Assembly: GCA_902780305.1 (NCBI GenBank)
Contig: CACZFB010000004.1
Location: forward strand, 1,445-65,444
DNA length: 64,000 nt
DNA from: an uncultured Coriobacteriaceae bacterium
GTDB lineage: Bacteria > Actinomycetota > Coriobacteriia > Coriobacteriales > Atopobiaceae
Reading direction: 5' to 3'
The position numbers and the translations under genes are program-made. This document shows, one piece after another, positions 44,228-52,357 of this stretch; the stretch's first letter is position 1, and each line of letters begins with the position of its first letter. The notes beneath the pieces are model-generated. The model was not told the origin of the DNA, searched no databases, and saw only the letters and a list, made by a program, of their open reading frames with translations.

Positions 44228-44506
44228 ATGGCACGTTACGACTACCGCTGCCCCAAGTGCGACACGCAGTTTGAGGTGGAGCATCCCATGTCCGAGCATC
44301 CGGAGGTTACGTGTCCCGCATGCGGCGCGGTCGCGAATCAGGTGTTTGGCGCGTCGGGCATCGTCTTTAAGGGCTCTGGTTTCTATAACACCGACCAGCG
44401 TGGGTCGAAGGGTGCCACGCCCGCAACCAGCTCGGGCAAATCGGACGACAGCTCTGGTGGCAGTTCGACCAGCTCGTCGAAATCCAGCTCCTCGACATCG
44501 GACTAA
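44228..44506 (+). CDS. FmdB-like zinc-ribbon protein
   Basis: 92 residues from ATG 44228; GGAGGA is nine bases upstream, while the ATG at 44219 is too close to it. Starts MARYDYRCPKCDTQFEVEH, then CPACGA, the two CxxC pairs of the FmdB/CxxC-CxxC-SSSS family, followed by GSGFYNTD and a serine-rich tail. The name reflects regulators of formamidase, but the function of this family is not settled. It is alone on the plus strand between minus-strand genes. Confidence 0.9.
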   Translation: MARYDYRCPKCDTQFEVEHPMSEHPEVTCPACGAVANQVFGASGIVFKGSGFYNTDQRGSKGATPATSSGKSDDSSGGSSTSSSKSSSSTSD

Positions 44507-44517
44507 GTTGCAGGGAA

Positions 44518-44546
44518 TGAGAAAAGGGGTTTGGCCCCTTTTCTCA
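44518..44546. repeat. GAGAAAAGGGG palindrome, copy 3
   Basis: TGAGAAAAGGGG, a TTTGG loop and the exact inverse. It lies between the convergent FmdB-like and rsmB genes, 12 and 15 bases from the stop codons, as expected of a bidirectional terminator. Confidence 0.8.
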
Positions 44547-44560
44547 ATCCGCCCCATCCG

Positions 44561-45919
44561 CTAGCCCTTTCGCACGAGGCATGCGCAAAAATGGCCGTCA
44601 GGTCCCTGCGGGCTTGGGTGCGACACGAACGCCTTCCCGTCCACGCAAAACTCCCGCCCTGCCTCGGAGTCCAGGAACAGGCGCACCACGTCCTGGTTCT
44701 CCTCGCGCAAGACCGAGCACGTGGCATAGCACAGGCGACCTCCCTCGCGCACGCGAGCGCTGGCCGAGACGAGCATGCGCACCTGCAGCTGCGCGAGTTG
44801 TGTCACATCTCGCTCGCCAAGCCTCCACGCAATCTCGGGATGCCTGCGCAGGGTGCCTGTGCCCGAACACGGCGCATCCACGAACACGAGGTCGAAGGGG
44901 TCCCGCAACTCAGGTGGCAGCTCGCTCGAATCCAGGTCGCAGGCGTCGAACACGAGGCTGCATACACTTTGTGCCAGTCCGGCGCGACTCATACGCCTTC
45001 TCGATACGTCCACCTTGAAGGCCTCGGAGTCAATTCCCACCACCTCGGCAGGGCCCCCAGCCCCTATGGCTCGGCTTTGCAACAGAATCGTCTTGGTTCC
45101 CCTGCCCTGTCCCACCTCGAGCACGCGCATGCCAGGCTCTGGTGCGACCAAACCGGCGACCCGCTGAGCCGAGAGATCTGCCACAACCACGAGCGCGTCG
45201 TCCAACAGCCCGCTTGCGGCAAGCGAGGCGGGAGCATCGAGCACATAGGACCCCTCCAACTGAGCTGCGCGAGGCGAGAGACCCTTTTGCGCGAGCAGGT
45301 CATAGGCCTCTTGTGCCGAGCAACTCGCCAAGTTGGTCATTACGAACACGGGCGCAGGCTCTGCCGCCGAGCACGCGAAGTCTCGGGCGGCCTCTTGCCC
45401 ACGCTCCCGCCACACACGCTCGACAAGCCATGCGGGATATCCTGACACAAGCGCCAGGTCCTCTACGGACTCGTTGTGCGCACGCACCCGTTCCAGGGCC
45501 AGCGTGCGTCGGGGCACGTCACGCTCTGCCACACGGCGCAACACGGCGTTGGCCATACCTGCGGCCCTGGGCCGAACGCCGCGCACGAGCTCAACGCCCT
45601 GACTCACCGCAACCTGCGCGGGCGTGGAGAGAAACAGGAGCTCGAAGGAGGCCAGGCGCAGGGCGTCTCGGACCTTGGGCTCCAAGCGAGGCCGAGCAAC
45701 ATGCTGGTTGATCACGACATCCAGCAGGCCACTCGCGCCCACAACGCCGAGCACAAGGCGCGATGCGAAGGCGCGGTCGCGCACGTCGAGGTCACTCAGG
45801 CGACTGGAAGTCCGCAGGAGGTCTCGAGCACGGGCGTCTCGGCGCCGCACGTCGCCCAAGACGGATGCGGCCACGACGCGGGCCAAGGTTGCCTTTGCCA
45901 ACGCTATGCCCGCTCCCAA
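44561..45919 (-). CDS. rsmB: 16S rRNA (cytosine967-C5)-methyltransferase RsmB
   Basis: 452 residues if it starts at TTG 45919, which overlaps fmt by 16 nt; TTG 45904-45902 is an alternative. An N-terminal NusB-like RNA-binding domain (about 1-155) has SRLSDLDVRDRAFA. The C-terminal methyltransferase has the SAM motif VLEVGQGRGTKT (commonly DLCAAPGGKT), the active-site Cys in VDAPCSGTGTLRRHPE, and YATCSVLREEN with the second Cys. Last of the priA-def-fmt-rsmB run. Confidence 0.93.
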   Translation of the reverse strand: MGAGIALAKATLARVVAASVLGDVRRRDARARDLLRTSSRLSDLDVRDRAFASRLVLGVVGASGLLDVVINQHVARPRLEPKVRDALRLASFELLFLSTPAQVAVSQGVELVRGVRPRAAGMANAVLRRVAERDVPRRTLALERVRAHNESVEDLALVSGYPAWLVERVWRERGQEAARDFACSAAEPAPVFVMTNLASCSAQEAYDLLAQKGLSPRAAQLEGSYVLDAPASLAASGLLDDALVVVADLSAQRVAGLVAPEPGMRVLEVGQGRGTKTILLQSRAIGAGGPAEVVGIDSEAFKVDVSRRRMSRAGLAQSVCSLVFDACDLDSSELPPELRDPFDLVFVDAPCSGTGTLRRHPEIAWRLGERDVTQLAQLQVRMLVSASARVREGGRLCYATCSVLREENQDVVRLFLDSEAGREFCVDGKAFVSHPSPQGPDGHFCACLVRKG

Positions 45920-46836
45920 ACGAGGGCATCGCCACGCAGGCCGGAGGCCCAGGCCGACACCGCCATCTCGCGCTTGCCGTCGGGTTTGACGCGCAGGAGC
46001 TCGAGCGCCCCGTCTGCGCAGCCGATGTGGACCCGACCCTTCCCTGCCAGCACAGCACCAGGCGCCACCGCGGCATCCGACACGCGGGCGTCAAGCACCC
46101 GGAGGCCGCGGCCAGCCAGAGCCATACGCGCTGGTGCAGCATCAAGCGAGGCCTGTACCCTGCGTCGGTTTTCCAAAGCCGTGTCCTGCGGGTCGAGTTG
46201 CATCTCGGCCTTCTGGACTTTTGCTGCGTAGGTTGCCCGCGAATCGTCCTGCTCGGTCCAAGTCACCGTGCCGGCAACCATGTCCTCCAGCGCCGTGCAA
46301 AGCTCGCGCGCGCCAAGCTCGGCGAGCTCGGCCATCACCTGCGCACAGGGCTTCTCTCCGATGCCAACGGTTGCCTGACGGCAGAAGGGCCCCGCGTCGA
46401 GGTCGTGCACGATGCGCATGATGGACACACCTGCCACCTCATCGCCCTCGAGCACCGCGCGCTGGATGGGGGCAGCACCCCGCCCGCGCGGCAGCAGGGA
46501 TGCGTGCACGTTTACGCAACCAAGCGGCGCGACAGCCAAGAAGTCGTCGGGCAGCAGCGCACCGTATGCGGCAACGCACACCACGTCCGCGTGCTCCTCC
46601 TCGACACGACGCATGGTCTCCTCGTCGACCCGGCTGGTCTCGAGCACCGGAAGGCCGAGCTCGAGGGCCGCGGCCTTAACGGGGCTAGGCATCAGACGCC
46701 TGCCACGACCGCGCACCGCGTCTGGCCGCGTAACGACCAGGACGACCTCGTGACGTCCCGCAAGGGCGCGCACCGAGGGCACCGCGAACTCCGGTGTCCC
46801 CATAAATGCGACGCGCAGCCGTTTGTTCGCGCTCAC
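45904..46836 (-). CDS. fmt: Methionyl-tRNA formyltransferase
   Basis: 310 residues from GTG 46836, whose GTGA overlaps the def stop by 4 nt. N-terminal catalytic domain with FMGTPEFAVPSV, CVNVHASLLPRGRGAAPIQRA (catalytic Asn-His) and HDLDAGPF; the C-terminal OB-like domain binds tRNA. Adds formyl to initiator Met-tRNA. The partner deformylase is the gene directly upstream. Confidence 0.97.
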   Translation of the reverse strand: MSANKRLRVAFMGTPEFAVPSVRALAGRHEVVLVVTRPDAVRGRGRRLMPSPVKAAALELGLPVLETSRVDEETMRRVEEEHADVVCVAAYGALLPDDFLAVAPLGCVNVHASLLPRGRGAAPIQRAVLEGDEVAGVSIMRIVHDLDAGPFCRQATVGIGEKPCAQVMAELAELGARELCTALEDMVAGTVTWTEQDDSRATYAAKVQKAEMQLDPQDTALENRRRVQASLDAAPARMALAGRGLRVLDARVSDAAVAPGAVLAGKGRVHIGCADGALELLRVKPDGKREMAVSAWASGLRGDALVWERA

Positions 46837-47372
46837 TCGCCCACTTCCCCTGGTTTGGCGCCCGCGGCCAGTGCCTCCTCGTACTCGCGCATCTTGCGCA
46901 CGCGCTGCAGGGGACGAAGGTGGTCGACCATCGTGACTCCATGGAGATGGTCGATCTCGTGTTGCAGGCAAACCGCCATGAGGTTGTCCTGCGCCTCGTA
47001 GCGCATGAGGTCCCCGTCCAGGTTGCGTGCCTCCACCACCACGTGGCTCGGACGGCTCACGCGCACCGTGATGCCCGGGAACGACAGGCAGCCCTCGCCC
47101 GTCTCGCGCTCCTCGCCATCGGCGACCACAATGCGGGGGTTTACCAGCACGTAGGGATTTCTCTTGTTCTTGGTGTAATCCACATCGATCACCACGAGCT
47201 GAACGAGCTCGCCAACCTGGGGGGCAGCCAGGCCGCACCCTTCGGTGGCGTACATGTCCTCGAGCATGCGGTCCGCAAGGTCGCGTATCTCGTCGGTTAT
47301 CTCTTCGATGGGGGCGCACTCGGTCTTGAGGCGCTGGTCTGGGGCGAGCACGATGTCTTCTGCTGGTGCCAT
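46833..47372 (-). CDS. def: Peptide deformylase
   Basis: 179 residues. The three metal-site motifs are intact: GCGLAAPQVG, EGCLSFPG (Cys ligand) and HEIDHLHG (two His and catalytic Glu). Removes the formyl group from new proteins. Coupled to fmt by an overlapping stop/start. Confidence 0.97.
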   Translation of the reverse strand: MAPAEDIVLAPDQRLKTECAPIEEITDEIRDLADRMLEDMYATEGCGLAAPQVGELVQLVVIDVDYTKNKRNPYVLVNPRIVVADGEERETGEGCLSFPGITVRVSRPSHVVVEARNLDGDLMRYEAQDNLMAVCLQHEIDHLHGVTMVDHLRPLQRVRKMREYEEALAAGAKPGEVGE

Positions 47373-47480
47373 CGGACTCCTTCCGCTGTGTTGTTGCTGT
47401 TGCTGCTAGCCATTGTACCCAGCCTGTGCGCTCTTGCCAAAATGGACACAAGCGAACCGGGATGCTCGCAAGACCTTGGT

Positions 47481-47510
47481 ACCACCAGTCCCCTTTTTAC
47501 CACCTGTCCC
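47481..47510. repeat. Direct repeats ACCACCwGTCCC in the def-priA spacer
   Basis: ACCACCAGTCCCC and ACCACCTGTCCC are separated by a T-run. The GTCCC core resembles the GGGACTG elements elsewhere in the window, so it may be a relic of the same kind of dispersed repeat. Confidence 0.4.
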
Positions 47511-47536
47511 AAACGGGCACCGCCTGCGGCAGCACG

Positions 47537-49858
47537 TCACATGAGGTCGCGGGCGTCCACGTCTATGGCGACGCTCAGGCCCCTGGACACACCGGCGTCG
47601 CGCACGCACGCATGCAGGAGCGTGCCCATCTGCTCCTCGGGCGGGGCCTTTACCAGCACGTGCCAGCGCGTACGGTCCTTAACGCGCTCCCTTGCGCAGG
47701 CCGACGGGCCCACCACTTCCCATCCAAAGAGCGCGGCCGTCCTCTCGCGAAGCACGTCGGCAATCGCTCGGCATGCCGCCTCGACCGCCGAGGCGTCCAT
47801 CCCCCACACGCACACGTTTGCGATGCGCGTGTAGGGCGGATACCCCCACTCTCTTCGCTCGGCGAGCTCCGCATCCATAAAGATGGACCGGTCGTGCCGC
47901 GCCGCTGCGAGAATGGCCGGATGCGTTGCCCAGTACGTCTGCACGATTACCGTTCCGGCACGCTCTCCCCTGCCGGCACGCCCGGCCACCTGCTCAAGCA
48001 GCTCGTAGGTCCGCTCTGCGGCGCGAAAGTCAGCTATCTTGAGCGTGGTGTCCGCGTTGATAACGCCCACCAGCGTGACGTCGGGAAAGTCGAGTCCCTT
48101 GGCGATCATCTGCGTGCCCACCAGTATGGCGCACGGCGCGGCGTCAAAGCGCTCGAGCAGCTTTTGATGCGCGCCCCTGCCCCTGGTGGTGTCTGCGTCC
48201 ATGCGCACGACCTCCACGTTCGCGTGCGCGAGCCCGCGCTGCTCCACAAGCAGCAAGAGCTCGTCCTCCACGCGCTGCGTCCCCACCCCAAAGGCGGCCA
48301 TGTAGCGACTCCCGCAGTTGGGACAGCTCGCATGGGGGTCCGGCCACGCGAGGATGGGCCACCTGGTACCGCACGTGTGGCAGGCAAGCTCGTGTGTGCG
48401 CTCGTGATAGGTCAGCGACGTGGAGCAGTGCGGGCATTGTGGCACACAGCCACACTCCCGACACATGAGGAAGCTGGCAAACCCGCGTCGGTTATGGAGC
48501 AGGACCGCCTTCTCGCCACGCTCGATGACGCCCGCAAGCGCGTCGGCGAGCTCCTTCGAGAAGATCGAGCGGCCACCCCCCTTGAATTCCGCGCGCATGT
48601 CTACGACCCGCACCGTGGGCAAGGTCGCGTTCCCCGGACGCTCGTCCATGGTAACGCGGGTCCAACGAGCGCCTCCCCATACGCCATCACGGCATCGTCC
48701 CAGGCTTTCCAGCGAGGGCGTCGCCGACCCCAACACCAAGGCGCACCCCCGCTCCCTGGCCATGCGAGCCGCCACCTCCCGCGCATGGTAGCGCGGGGCG
48801 CTGTCCTGCTTGTACGAGCCCTCGTGCTCCTCATCGATCACGATCACGCCGGGGTCACGCAGCGGGGCGAACAGGGCGGAGCGAGCCCCCACCACCACCC
48901 GCGCCTCTCCCGAACGTGCCAGATCCCATTGGTCGAACCGCTCGCCAGCTGTGAGGCGCGAGTGCAGGACGGCAACCCGAGACCCAAAGCGCGAGCGGAA
49001 CCTTCCCACCGTCTGCGCGGTAAGCGCGATCTCGGGGACGAGCACGATCGCACCACGCCCATCCGCAAGCGCATGCTCAATGGCCTGCAGATAGACTTCG
49101 GTCTTGCCGGAGCCAGTGACGCCGTCAACGAGCACAACGTCACCCGCCCCCCGCTCGCGGGCCTCGTCGATGGCACGAAGCGCCTCAACCTGCCCTGCGG
49201 TAAGCACCTCTGGCCGCGGGGAAAGCGCGGAGGAGAGCGAGGTGCTGTCGCCACCCCTCACGTGGCGTTTGCTCGAAATGGCCACAACACCCTTCTTCTG
49301 GAGGGCACGAACCGCGGAGTCCGCTCCAGGTAGCATAGCCCGCAGCTCCGCCTGTCTCATCGCGCCAGCACCCAGGGCCTGCAGGACCGCACGCTGCCTG
49401 ACGGCCGTACGCGTGGGGACGTACTCGGCGGCCGCCGGGGTGAGCGCGACCCAATGGTCGTCCACCGCCCCAACGCGGTCGTCCACGAGCGTCCACGTGC
49501 CGTCTTTCTCGCTCTTCTTGGTCCGCACGTTCTGTCCGGGCGCCAAAAACGGCCGAATCGCATCTACGGGGTTGCAGGCATACTCGCTCGTCATCCAGAG
49601 GGCGACACGCGCGCCCACCTCGTCGAAGGCGGCCGGCGCGAGCACCTGCTCCACGGGAAGCACCTTGTTGGGCTTCACTCCCTCGGGTGGATCGGGCGAG
49701 ACCGACACCACATAGCCAACCGCCTTGCGCCGCGAGAAGGTAACCAACACCGTGGAGCCCACCTGCACCTCGCGGTCCAGGTCAGCAGGGACGACATAGG
49801 AGTACGCTCCCTCCAACGCCCTGGTTGGAATGTCCAATACTACCGATGCGTAGGGCAT
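47537..49858 (-). CDS. priA: Primosomal replication-restart helicase PriA
   Basis: 773 residues from ATG 49858 with AAAGGAAAGAGG upstream. An N-terminal 3'-DNA-binding domain (about 1-110) with YSYVVPADL precedes a winged-helix region. The helicase has Walker A GVTGSGKTEVY, IDEEHEGSYKQDSAPRYHAR and GSATPSLES. An eight-cysteine zinc module starts at CRECGCVPQCPHC and ends CPNCGS. C-terminal GTQMIAKGLDFP and VAGRAGRG. It restarts collapsed forks. It is followed by def, the usual order. Confidence 0.97.
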   Translation of the reverse strand: MPYASVVLDIPTRALEGAYSYVVPADLDREVQVGSTVLVTFSRRKAVGYVVSVSPDPPEGVKPNKVLPVEQVLAPAAFDEVGARVALWMTSEYACNPVDAIRPFLAPGQNVRTKKSEKDGTWTLVDDRVGAVDDHWVALTPAAAEYVPTRTAVRQRAVLQALGAGAMRQAELRAMLPGADSAVRALQKKGVVAISSKRHVRGGDSTSLSSALSPRPEVLTAGQVEALRAIDEARERGAGDVVLVDGVTGSGKTEVYLQAIEHALADGRGAIVLVPEIALTAQTVGRFRSRFGSRVAVLHSRLTAGERFDQWDLARSGEARVVVGARSALFAPLRDPGVIVIDEEHEGSYKQDSAPRYHAREVAARMARERGCALVLGSATPSLESLGRCRDGVWGGARWTRVTMDERPGNATLPTVRVVDMRAEFKGGGRSIFSKELADALAGVIERGEKAVLLHNRRGFASFLMCRECGCVPQCPHCSTSLTYHERTHELACHTCGTRWPILAWPDPHASCPNCGSRYMAAFGVGTQRVEDELLLLVEQRGLAHANVEVVRMDADTTRGRGAHQKLLERFDAAPCAILVGTQMIAKGLDFPDVTLVGVINADTTLKIADFRAAERTYELLEQVAGRAGRGERAGTVIVQTYWATHPAILAAARHDRSIFMDAELAERREWGYPPYTRIANVCVWGMDASAVEAACRAIADVLRERTAALFGWEVVGPSACARERVKDRTRWHVLVKAPPEEQMGTLLHACVRDAGVSRGLSVAIDVDARDLM

Positions 49859-49980
49859 ACCGCCTCTTTCCTTTGGGTGCCCAAAGCAGTCATGGGGCCG
49901 TGCGGACAAGAAACGACGGCACCATAAGGCCGCCAACCATGCGCGGAAAAGGTCCCCGCGTATGGCCGGCGGCAAACAAG

Positions 49981-50862
49981 CTACAGCTCGAGGTCGTACG
50001 AGGCAACCTCATCGCCCGTCTGGCTGTTCGTCACCACGAGCTTGCCCTTTACGTCCCCAAGGGCCTCGGCACCCCCGCCGAGCGCCTCGCCGTCAAACCA
50101 CAGCACTTCCCTCGCCCGCTCGCGTGGCTCCACCACCGCAAAGAGGACTGGCTTAAGGCTCGCGTCACCAACAGAGAACATGCCGGTGGCCTCCACCACG
50201 ATGCGTTGGTCACCCTTGTTCTCGATCTCAACCAAATAGCTCGGCTCCGATTGGTAGGTACCCTTGGCAAGCACCTTAATAACGCAGTTCTTGTCACTCG
50301 CAACGGTCTCGTCCATCCCCTCGGCATGCTCCACGGGGGCAGTGCCGTTTGCGGTGCTCTCCAGTTCCCGGCGCAGCGAGCCGAGCGTCTCTTCCAAGCT
50401 CGACTCGTCCACGCTGCCCAGCAGCGCGCCGACGTCGGCGGTCTTCTTGTCGGAGGGGTCGATCTGCACGAATGTCATCGTGTCCGTCTCGTCCTTGAGC
50501 AGCAGCTTGCCGTCCCTTGCCTCCAGGGTCTGCTTCGCCGAGACGCCCGCGTCCGCCGCCTCGCTCTCGCTAAACGTCACCGTCGCCACGCTGCCCTCCG
50601 GCTGGAAGGTTCCCGTTACCGAGACCCCAAACATCTCGAAGAGCACCGTGTGGTCCGAGCCCGCAATGAGGTACACGCCCATGGCCTTGTACAGGTCGAG
50701 CTCGTCGCCAGTGACCGCGTCACCGCCGTTCGTCACCTCGTCAATCGCCCACGTGCCCACGAAGTCGGCAGTAGTATCCTCGGGCGCAGCATTGCCGCAC
50801 CCGAGGATCATGCTCGCAAGAAGGCAGGTCGCACACAGCAGCGCAAATAGTCGCTTGGCCAT
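49981..50862 (-). CDS. Predicted lipoprotein, unknown function
   Basis: 293 residues from an ATG with AAGGA about eight bases upstream. Signal peptide with lipobox ASMILGC places the lipid on Cys22. The first part after the anchor (FVGTWAIDEVTNGG, then FQPEGSVATVTF) resembles a lipocalin/DUF-type strand repeat seen in extracellular Coriobacterial lipoproteins. The C-terminal part (LVEIENKGDQRIVVEATG) resembles an immunoglobulin-like or FxLYD domain. I do not recognise a family. It follows the SPFH gene by 28 nt, so the pair is likely an operon. Confidence 0.8.
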   Translation of the reverse strand: MAKRLFALLCATCLLASMILGCGNAAPEDTTADFVGTWAIDEVTNGGDAVTGDELDLYKAMGVYLIAGSDHTVLFEMFGVSVTGTFQPEGSVATVTFSESEAADAGVSAKQTLEARDGKLLLKDETDTMTFVQIDPSDKKTADVGALLGSVDESSLEETLGSLRRELESTANGTAPVEHAEGMDETVASDKNCVIKVLAKGTYQSEPSYLVEIENKGDQRIVVEATGMFSVGDASLKPVLFAVVEPRERAREVLWFDGEALGGGAEALGDVKGKLVVTNSQTGDEVASYDLEL

Positions 50863-50890
50863 GTAACGTCCTTCTGTTTGCCGCAAGCCC

Positions 50891-52213
50891 CTATTGGCGA
50901 GGCTTGCCGCACTCCATGCAGAACTTGCCAGTGTTCTGGGCGCCGCACTCGCAGGTCCAGGGGCCGTCCTGCGCGGCCGGACGCGGCGTGCCGCACTCCA
51001 TGCAGAACTTTCCGGTGTTCTGGGCGCCGCACTTGGGGCATGCCCAAGCACCCGCGGCGGGCTGGGGGGCCGGCTTGGGCTTGCCGCAGTTCATGCAGAA
51101 CTTGCCGGTGTTCTGGGCGCCGCACTCGCAGGTCCAGCCGCCGGCCTGACCGCCGCCGAAGCCGTTTTGCGCGACGTTGTAGGCATTTTGCGCCTGATAG
51201 GGCTGTCCCACGCCGTTGTACATGCCGGGCTGGTTCATGCCCATGCCGTTGCCGCCCATCTGGGCCATGTTCATGCCCATAAAGCCGGTCATCGCACCTG
51301 CGGTGTTGCCGGCAGCGGTCTTCATGGCCTCGCCCGTGGCGTAGCTGGCGTTGGCGGCTCGCATGTTGGGGTCGCGCATGACGGCCGTCATCTGCAGCGT
51401 CTTGATGCGCTCCTCGTCCTCGGGGTTGGCGGCGATGGAGTTGATGCCCACCTTAACTATCTCGATGCCACGCTGCTCACGCCAGCTGCTGGAGAGCACG
51501 TCGCGCATGGCCTGTGCGAGCTCCATGGTGTGGCCGGGAACCGCGCTGTAGCGCACGCCCATCTCGCTGATCTTGGCGAAGGCGGGCTGGAGCGCGGTGA
51601 GAAACTCGCTCTTGAGCTGGCTGTCAATCTGGCTGCGCGTGAAGTCACCCGAGACGTTTGCCGAGACGTTCTTGTAGAACAGCAGCGGGTCCACGATCTT
51701 GTAGGAGTACTCGCCGTTGCAGCGCACGGAGATGTCGGTGTCGAGACCGATGTTGAGGTCCACCACGCGGAACGGCACGGGCGTGGGCGTGCCGAACTTG
51801 TTGCCCATGATCTCCTTCGTGTTGAAGAAGTACACGCGCTGGTCGTTGGCCGTGTTCCCACCAAAGGTAAACCGATAGCCGATACGCTCGAAGGTCTTCT
51901 TGATGCCAGAGCCCAGGCCACCGTACAGCACGGTGGGCTCGGTGCCGGAGTCGAACACGAACTCGCCCGCCTCGGCGCACACCTCCACGATCTCGCCCTG
52001 CTGGACGATGATCATGCACTGGCCCTCGTTTACGGCAACGATCGAGCCGTTGGTGATGATGTTCTCGTCACCCTTGTTCGAGCCCTTCTTCGCGCGACGC
52101 TGGCCCTTGGTAACCAGCACGTCGGCCGAGAGCGAATCGCAGTAGAAGTAATCCCTCCATTGGTCCGAGAGGGCTCCGGATGCCGCGCCAATACCTGCCT
52201 TAAGAAGTCCCAT
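50891..52213 (-). CDS. SPFH-domain (YdjI/virion-core-like) protein with three zinc ribbons
   Basis: 440 residues. Residues about 30-270 form the SPFH/virion-core-like domain typical of YdjI relatives (QCMIIVQQGEIVEVCAEAG, EFVFDSGTEPT, RVYFFNTKEIMGNKFGT). A Met/Gly/Asn-rich linker follows. The C-terminus has three nearly identical zinc ribbons (about 359-380, 388-410, 419-440), each with CxCGAQNTGKFCMxCG. The DNA of the three units is also very similar, indicating recent duplication. SPFH proteins assemble on membranes and help respond to envelope stress. It precedes the lipoprotein gene and follows the helicase after a 144-nt spacer with a palindrome. Confidence 0.88.
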   Translation of the reverse strand: MGLLKAGIGAASGALSDQWRDYFYCDSLSADVLVTKGQRRAKKGSNKGDENIITNGSIVAVNEGQCMIIVQQGEIVEVCAEAGEFVFDSGTEPTVLYGGLGSGIKKTFERIGYRFTFGGNTANDQRVYFFNTKEIMGNKFGTPTPVPFRVVDLNIGLDTDISVRCNGEYSYKIVDPLLFYKNVSANVSGDFTRSQIDSQLKSEFLTALQPAFAKISEMGVRYSAVPGHTMELAQAMRDVLSSSWREQRGIEIVKVGINSIAANPEDEERIKTLQMTAVMRDPNMRAANASYATGEAMKTAAGNTAGAMTGFMGMNMAQMGGNGMGMNQPGMYNGVGQPYQAQNAYNVAQNGFGGGQAGGWTCECGAQNTGKFCMNCGKPKPAPQPAAGAWACPKCGAQNTGKFCMECGTPRPAAQDGPWTCECGAQNTGKFCMECGKPRQ

Positions 52214-52307
52214 GGCTCTGCTCCTATCTGTGCCAAGACATTACGTCATGCCTTCTTTTGGTGTTGCATACAGCCTATGGTATCACGGTTCGGCCAGCCC
52301 GTGCCCG

Positions 52308-52338
52308 CCAATCAATGGGGGTTACCCCCTTTGATAGG
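52308..52338. repeat. Palindrome of the TATCAA/GGGG family
   Basis: CCAATCAATGGGGGT, then TACCCCCTTTGATAGG. Two mismatches in the arms. It starts 19 bases after the stop codon of the helicase (minus strand). Confidence 0.75.
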
Positions 52339-52357
52339 TCTACCGACCGCATGCGCT

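Noticed and set aside
47397..47420. TTG/CTG trinucleotide run in the def leader
   Set aside because: Short and imperfect. It may be a slippery leader, but nothing supports a function.
46837..47451. A longer N-terminus for fmt continuing in frame upstream
   Set aside because: The extension lies opposite the def coding region in another frame and has no formyltransferase features. The GTG overlapping the def stop fits the family start.
50900..51150. Short tandem DNA repeats as a mobile or CRISPR-like element
   Set aside because: They are in frame and encode the three zinc ribbons of the SPFH protein.
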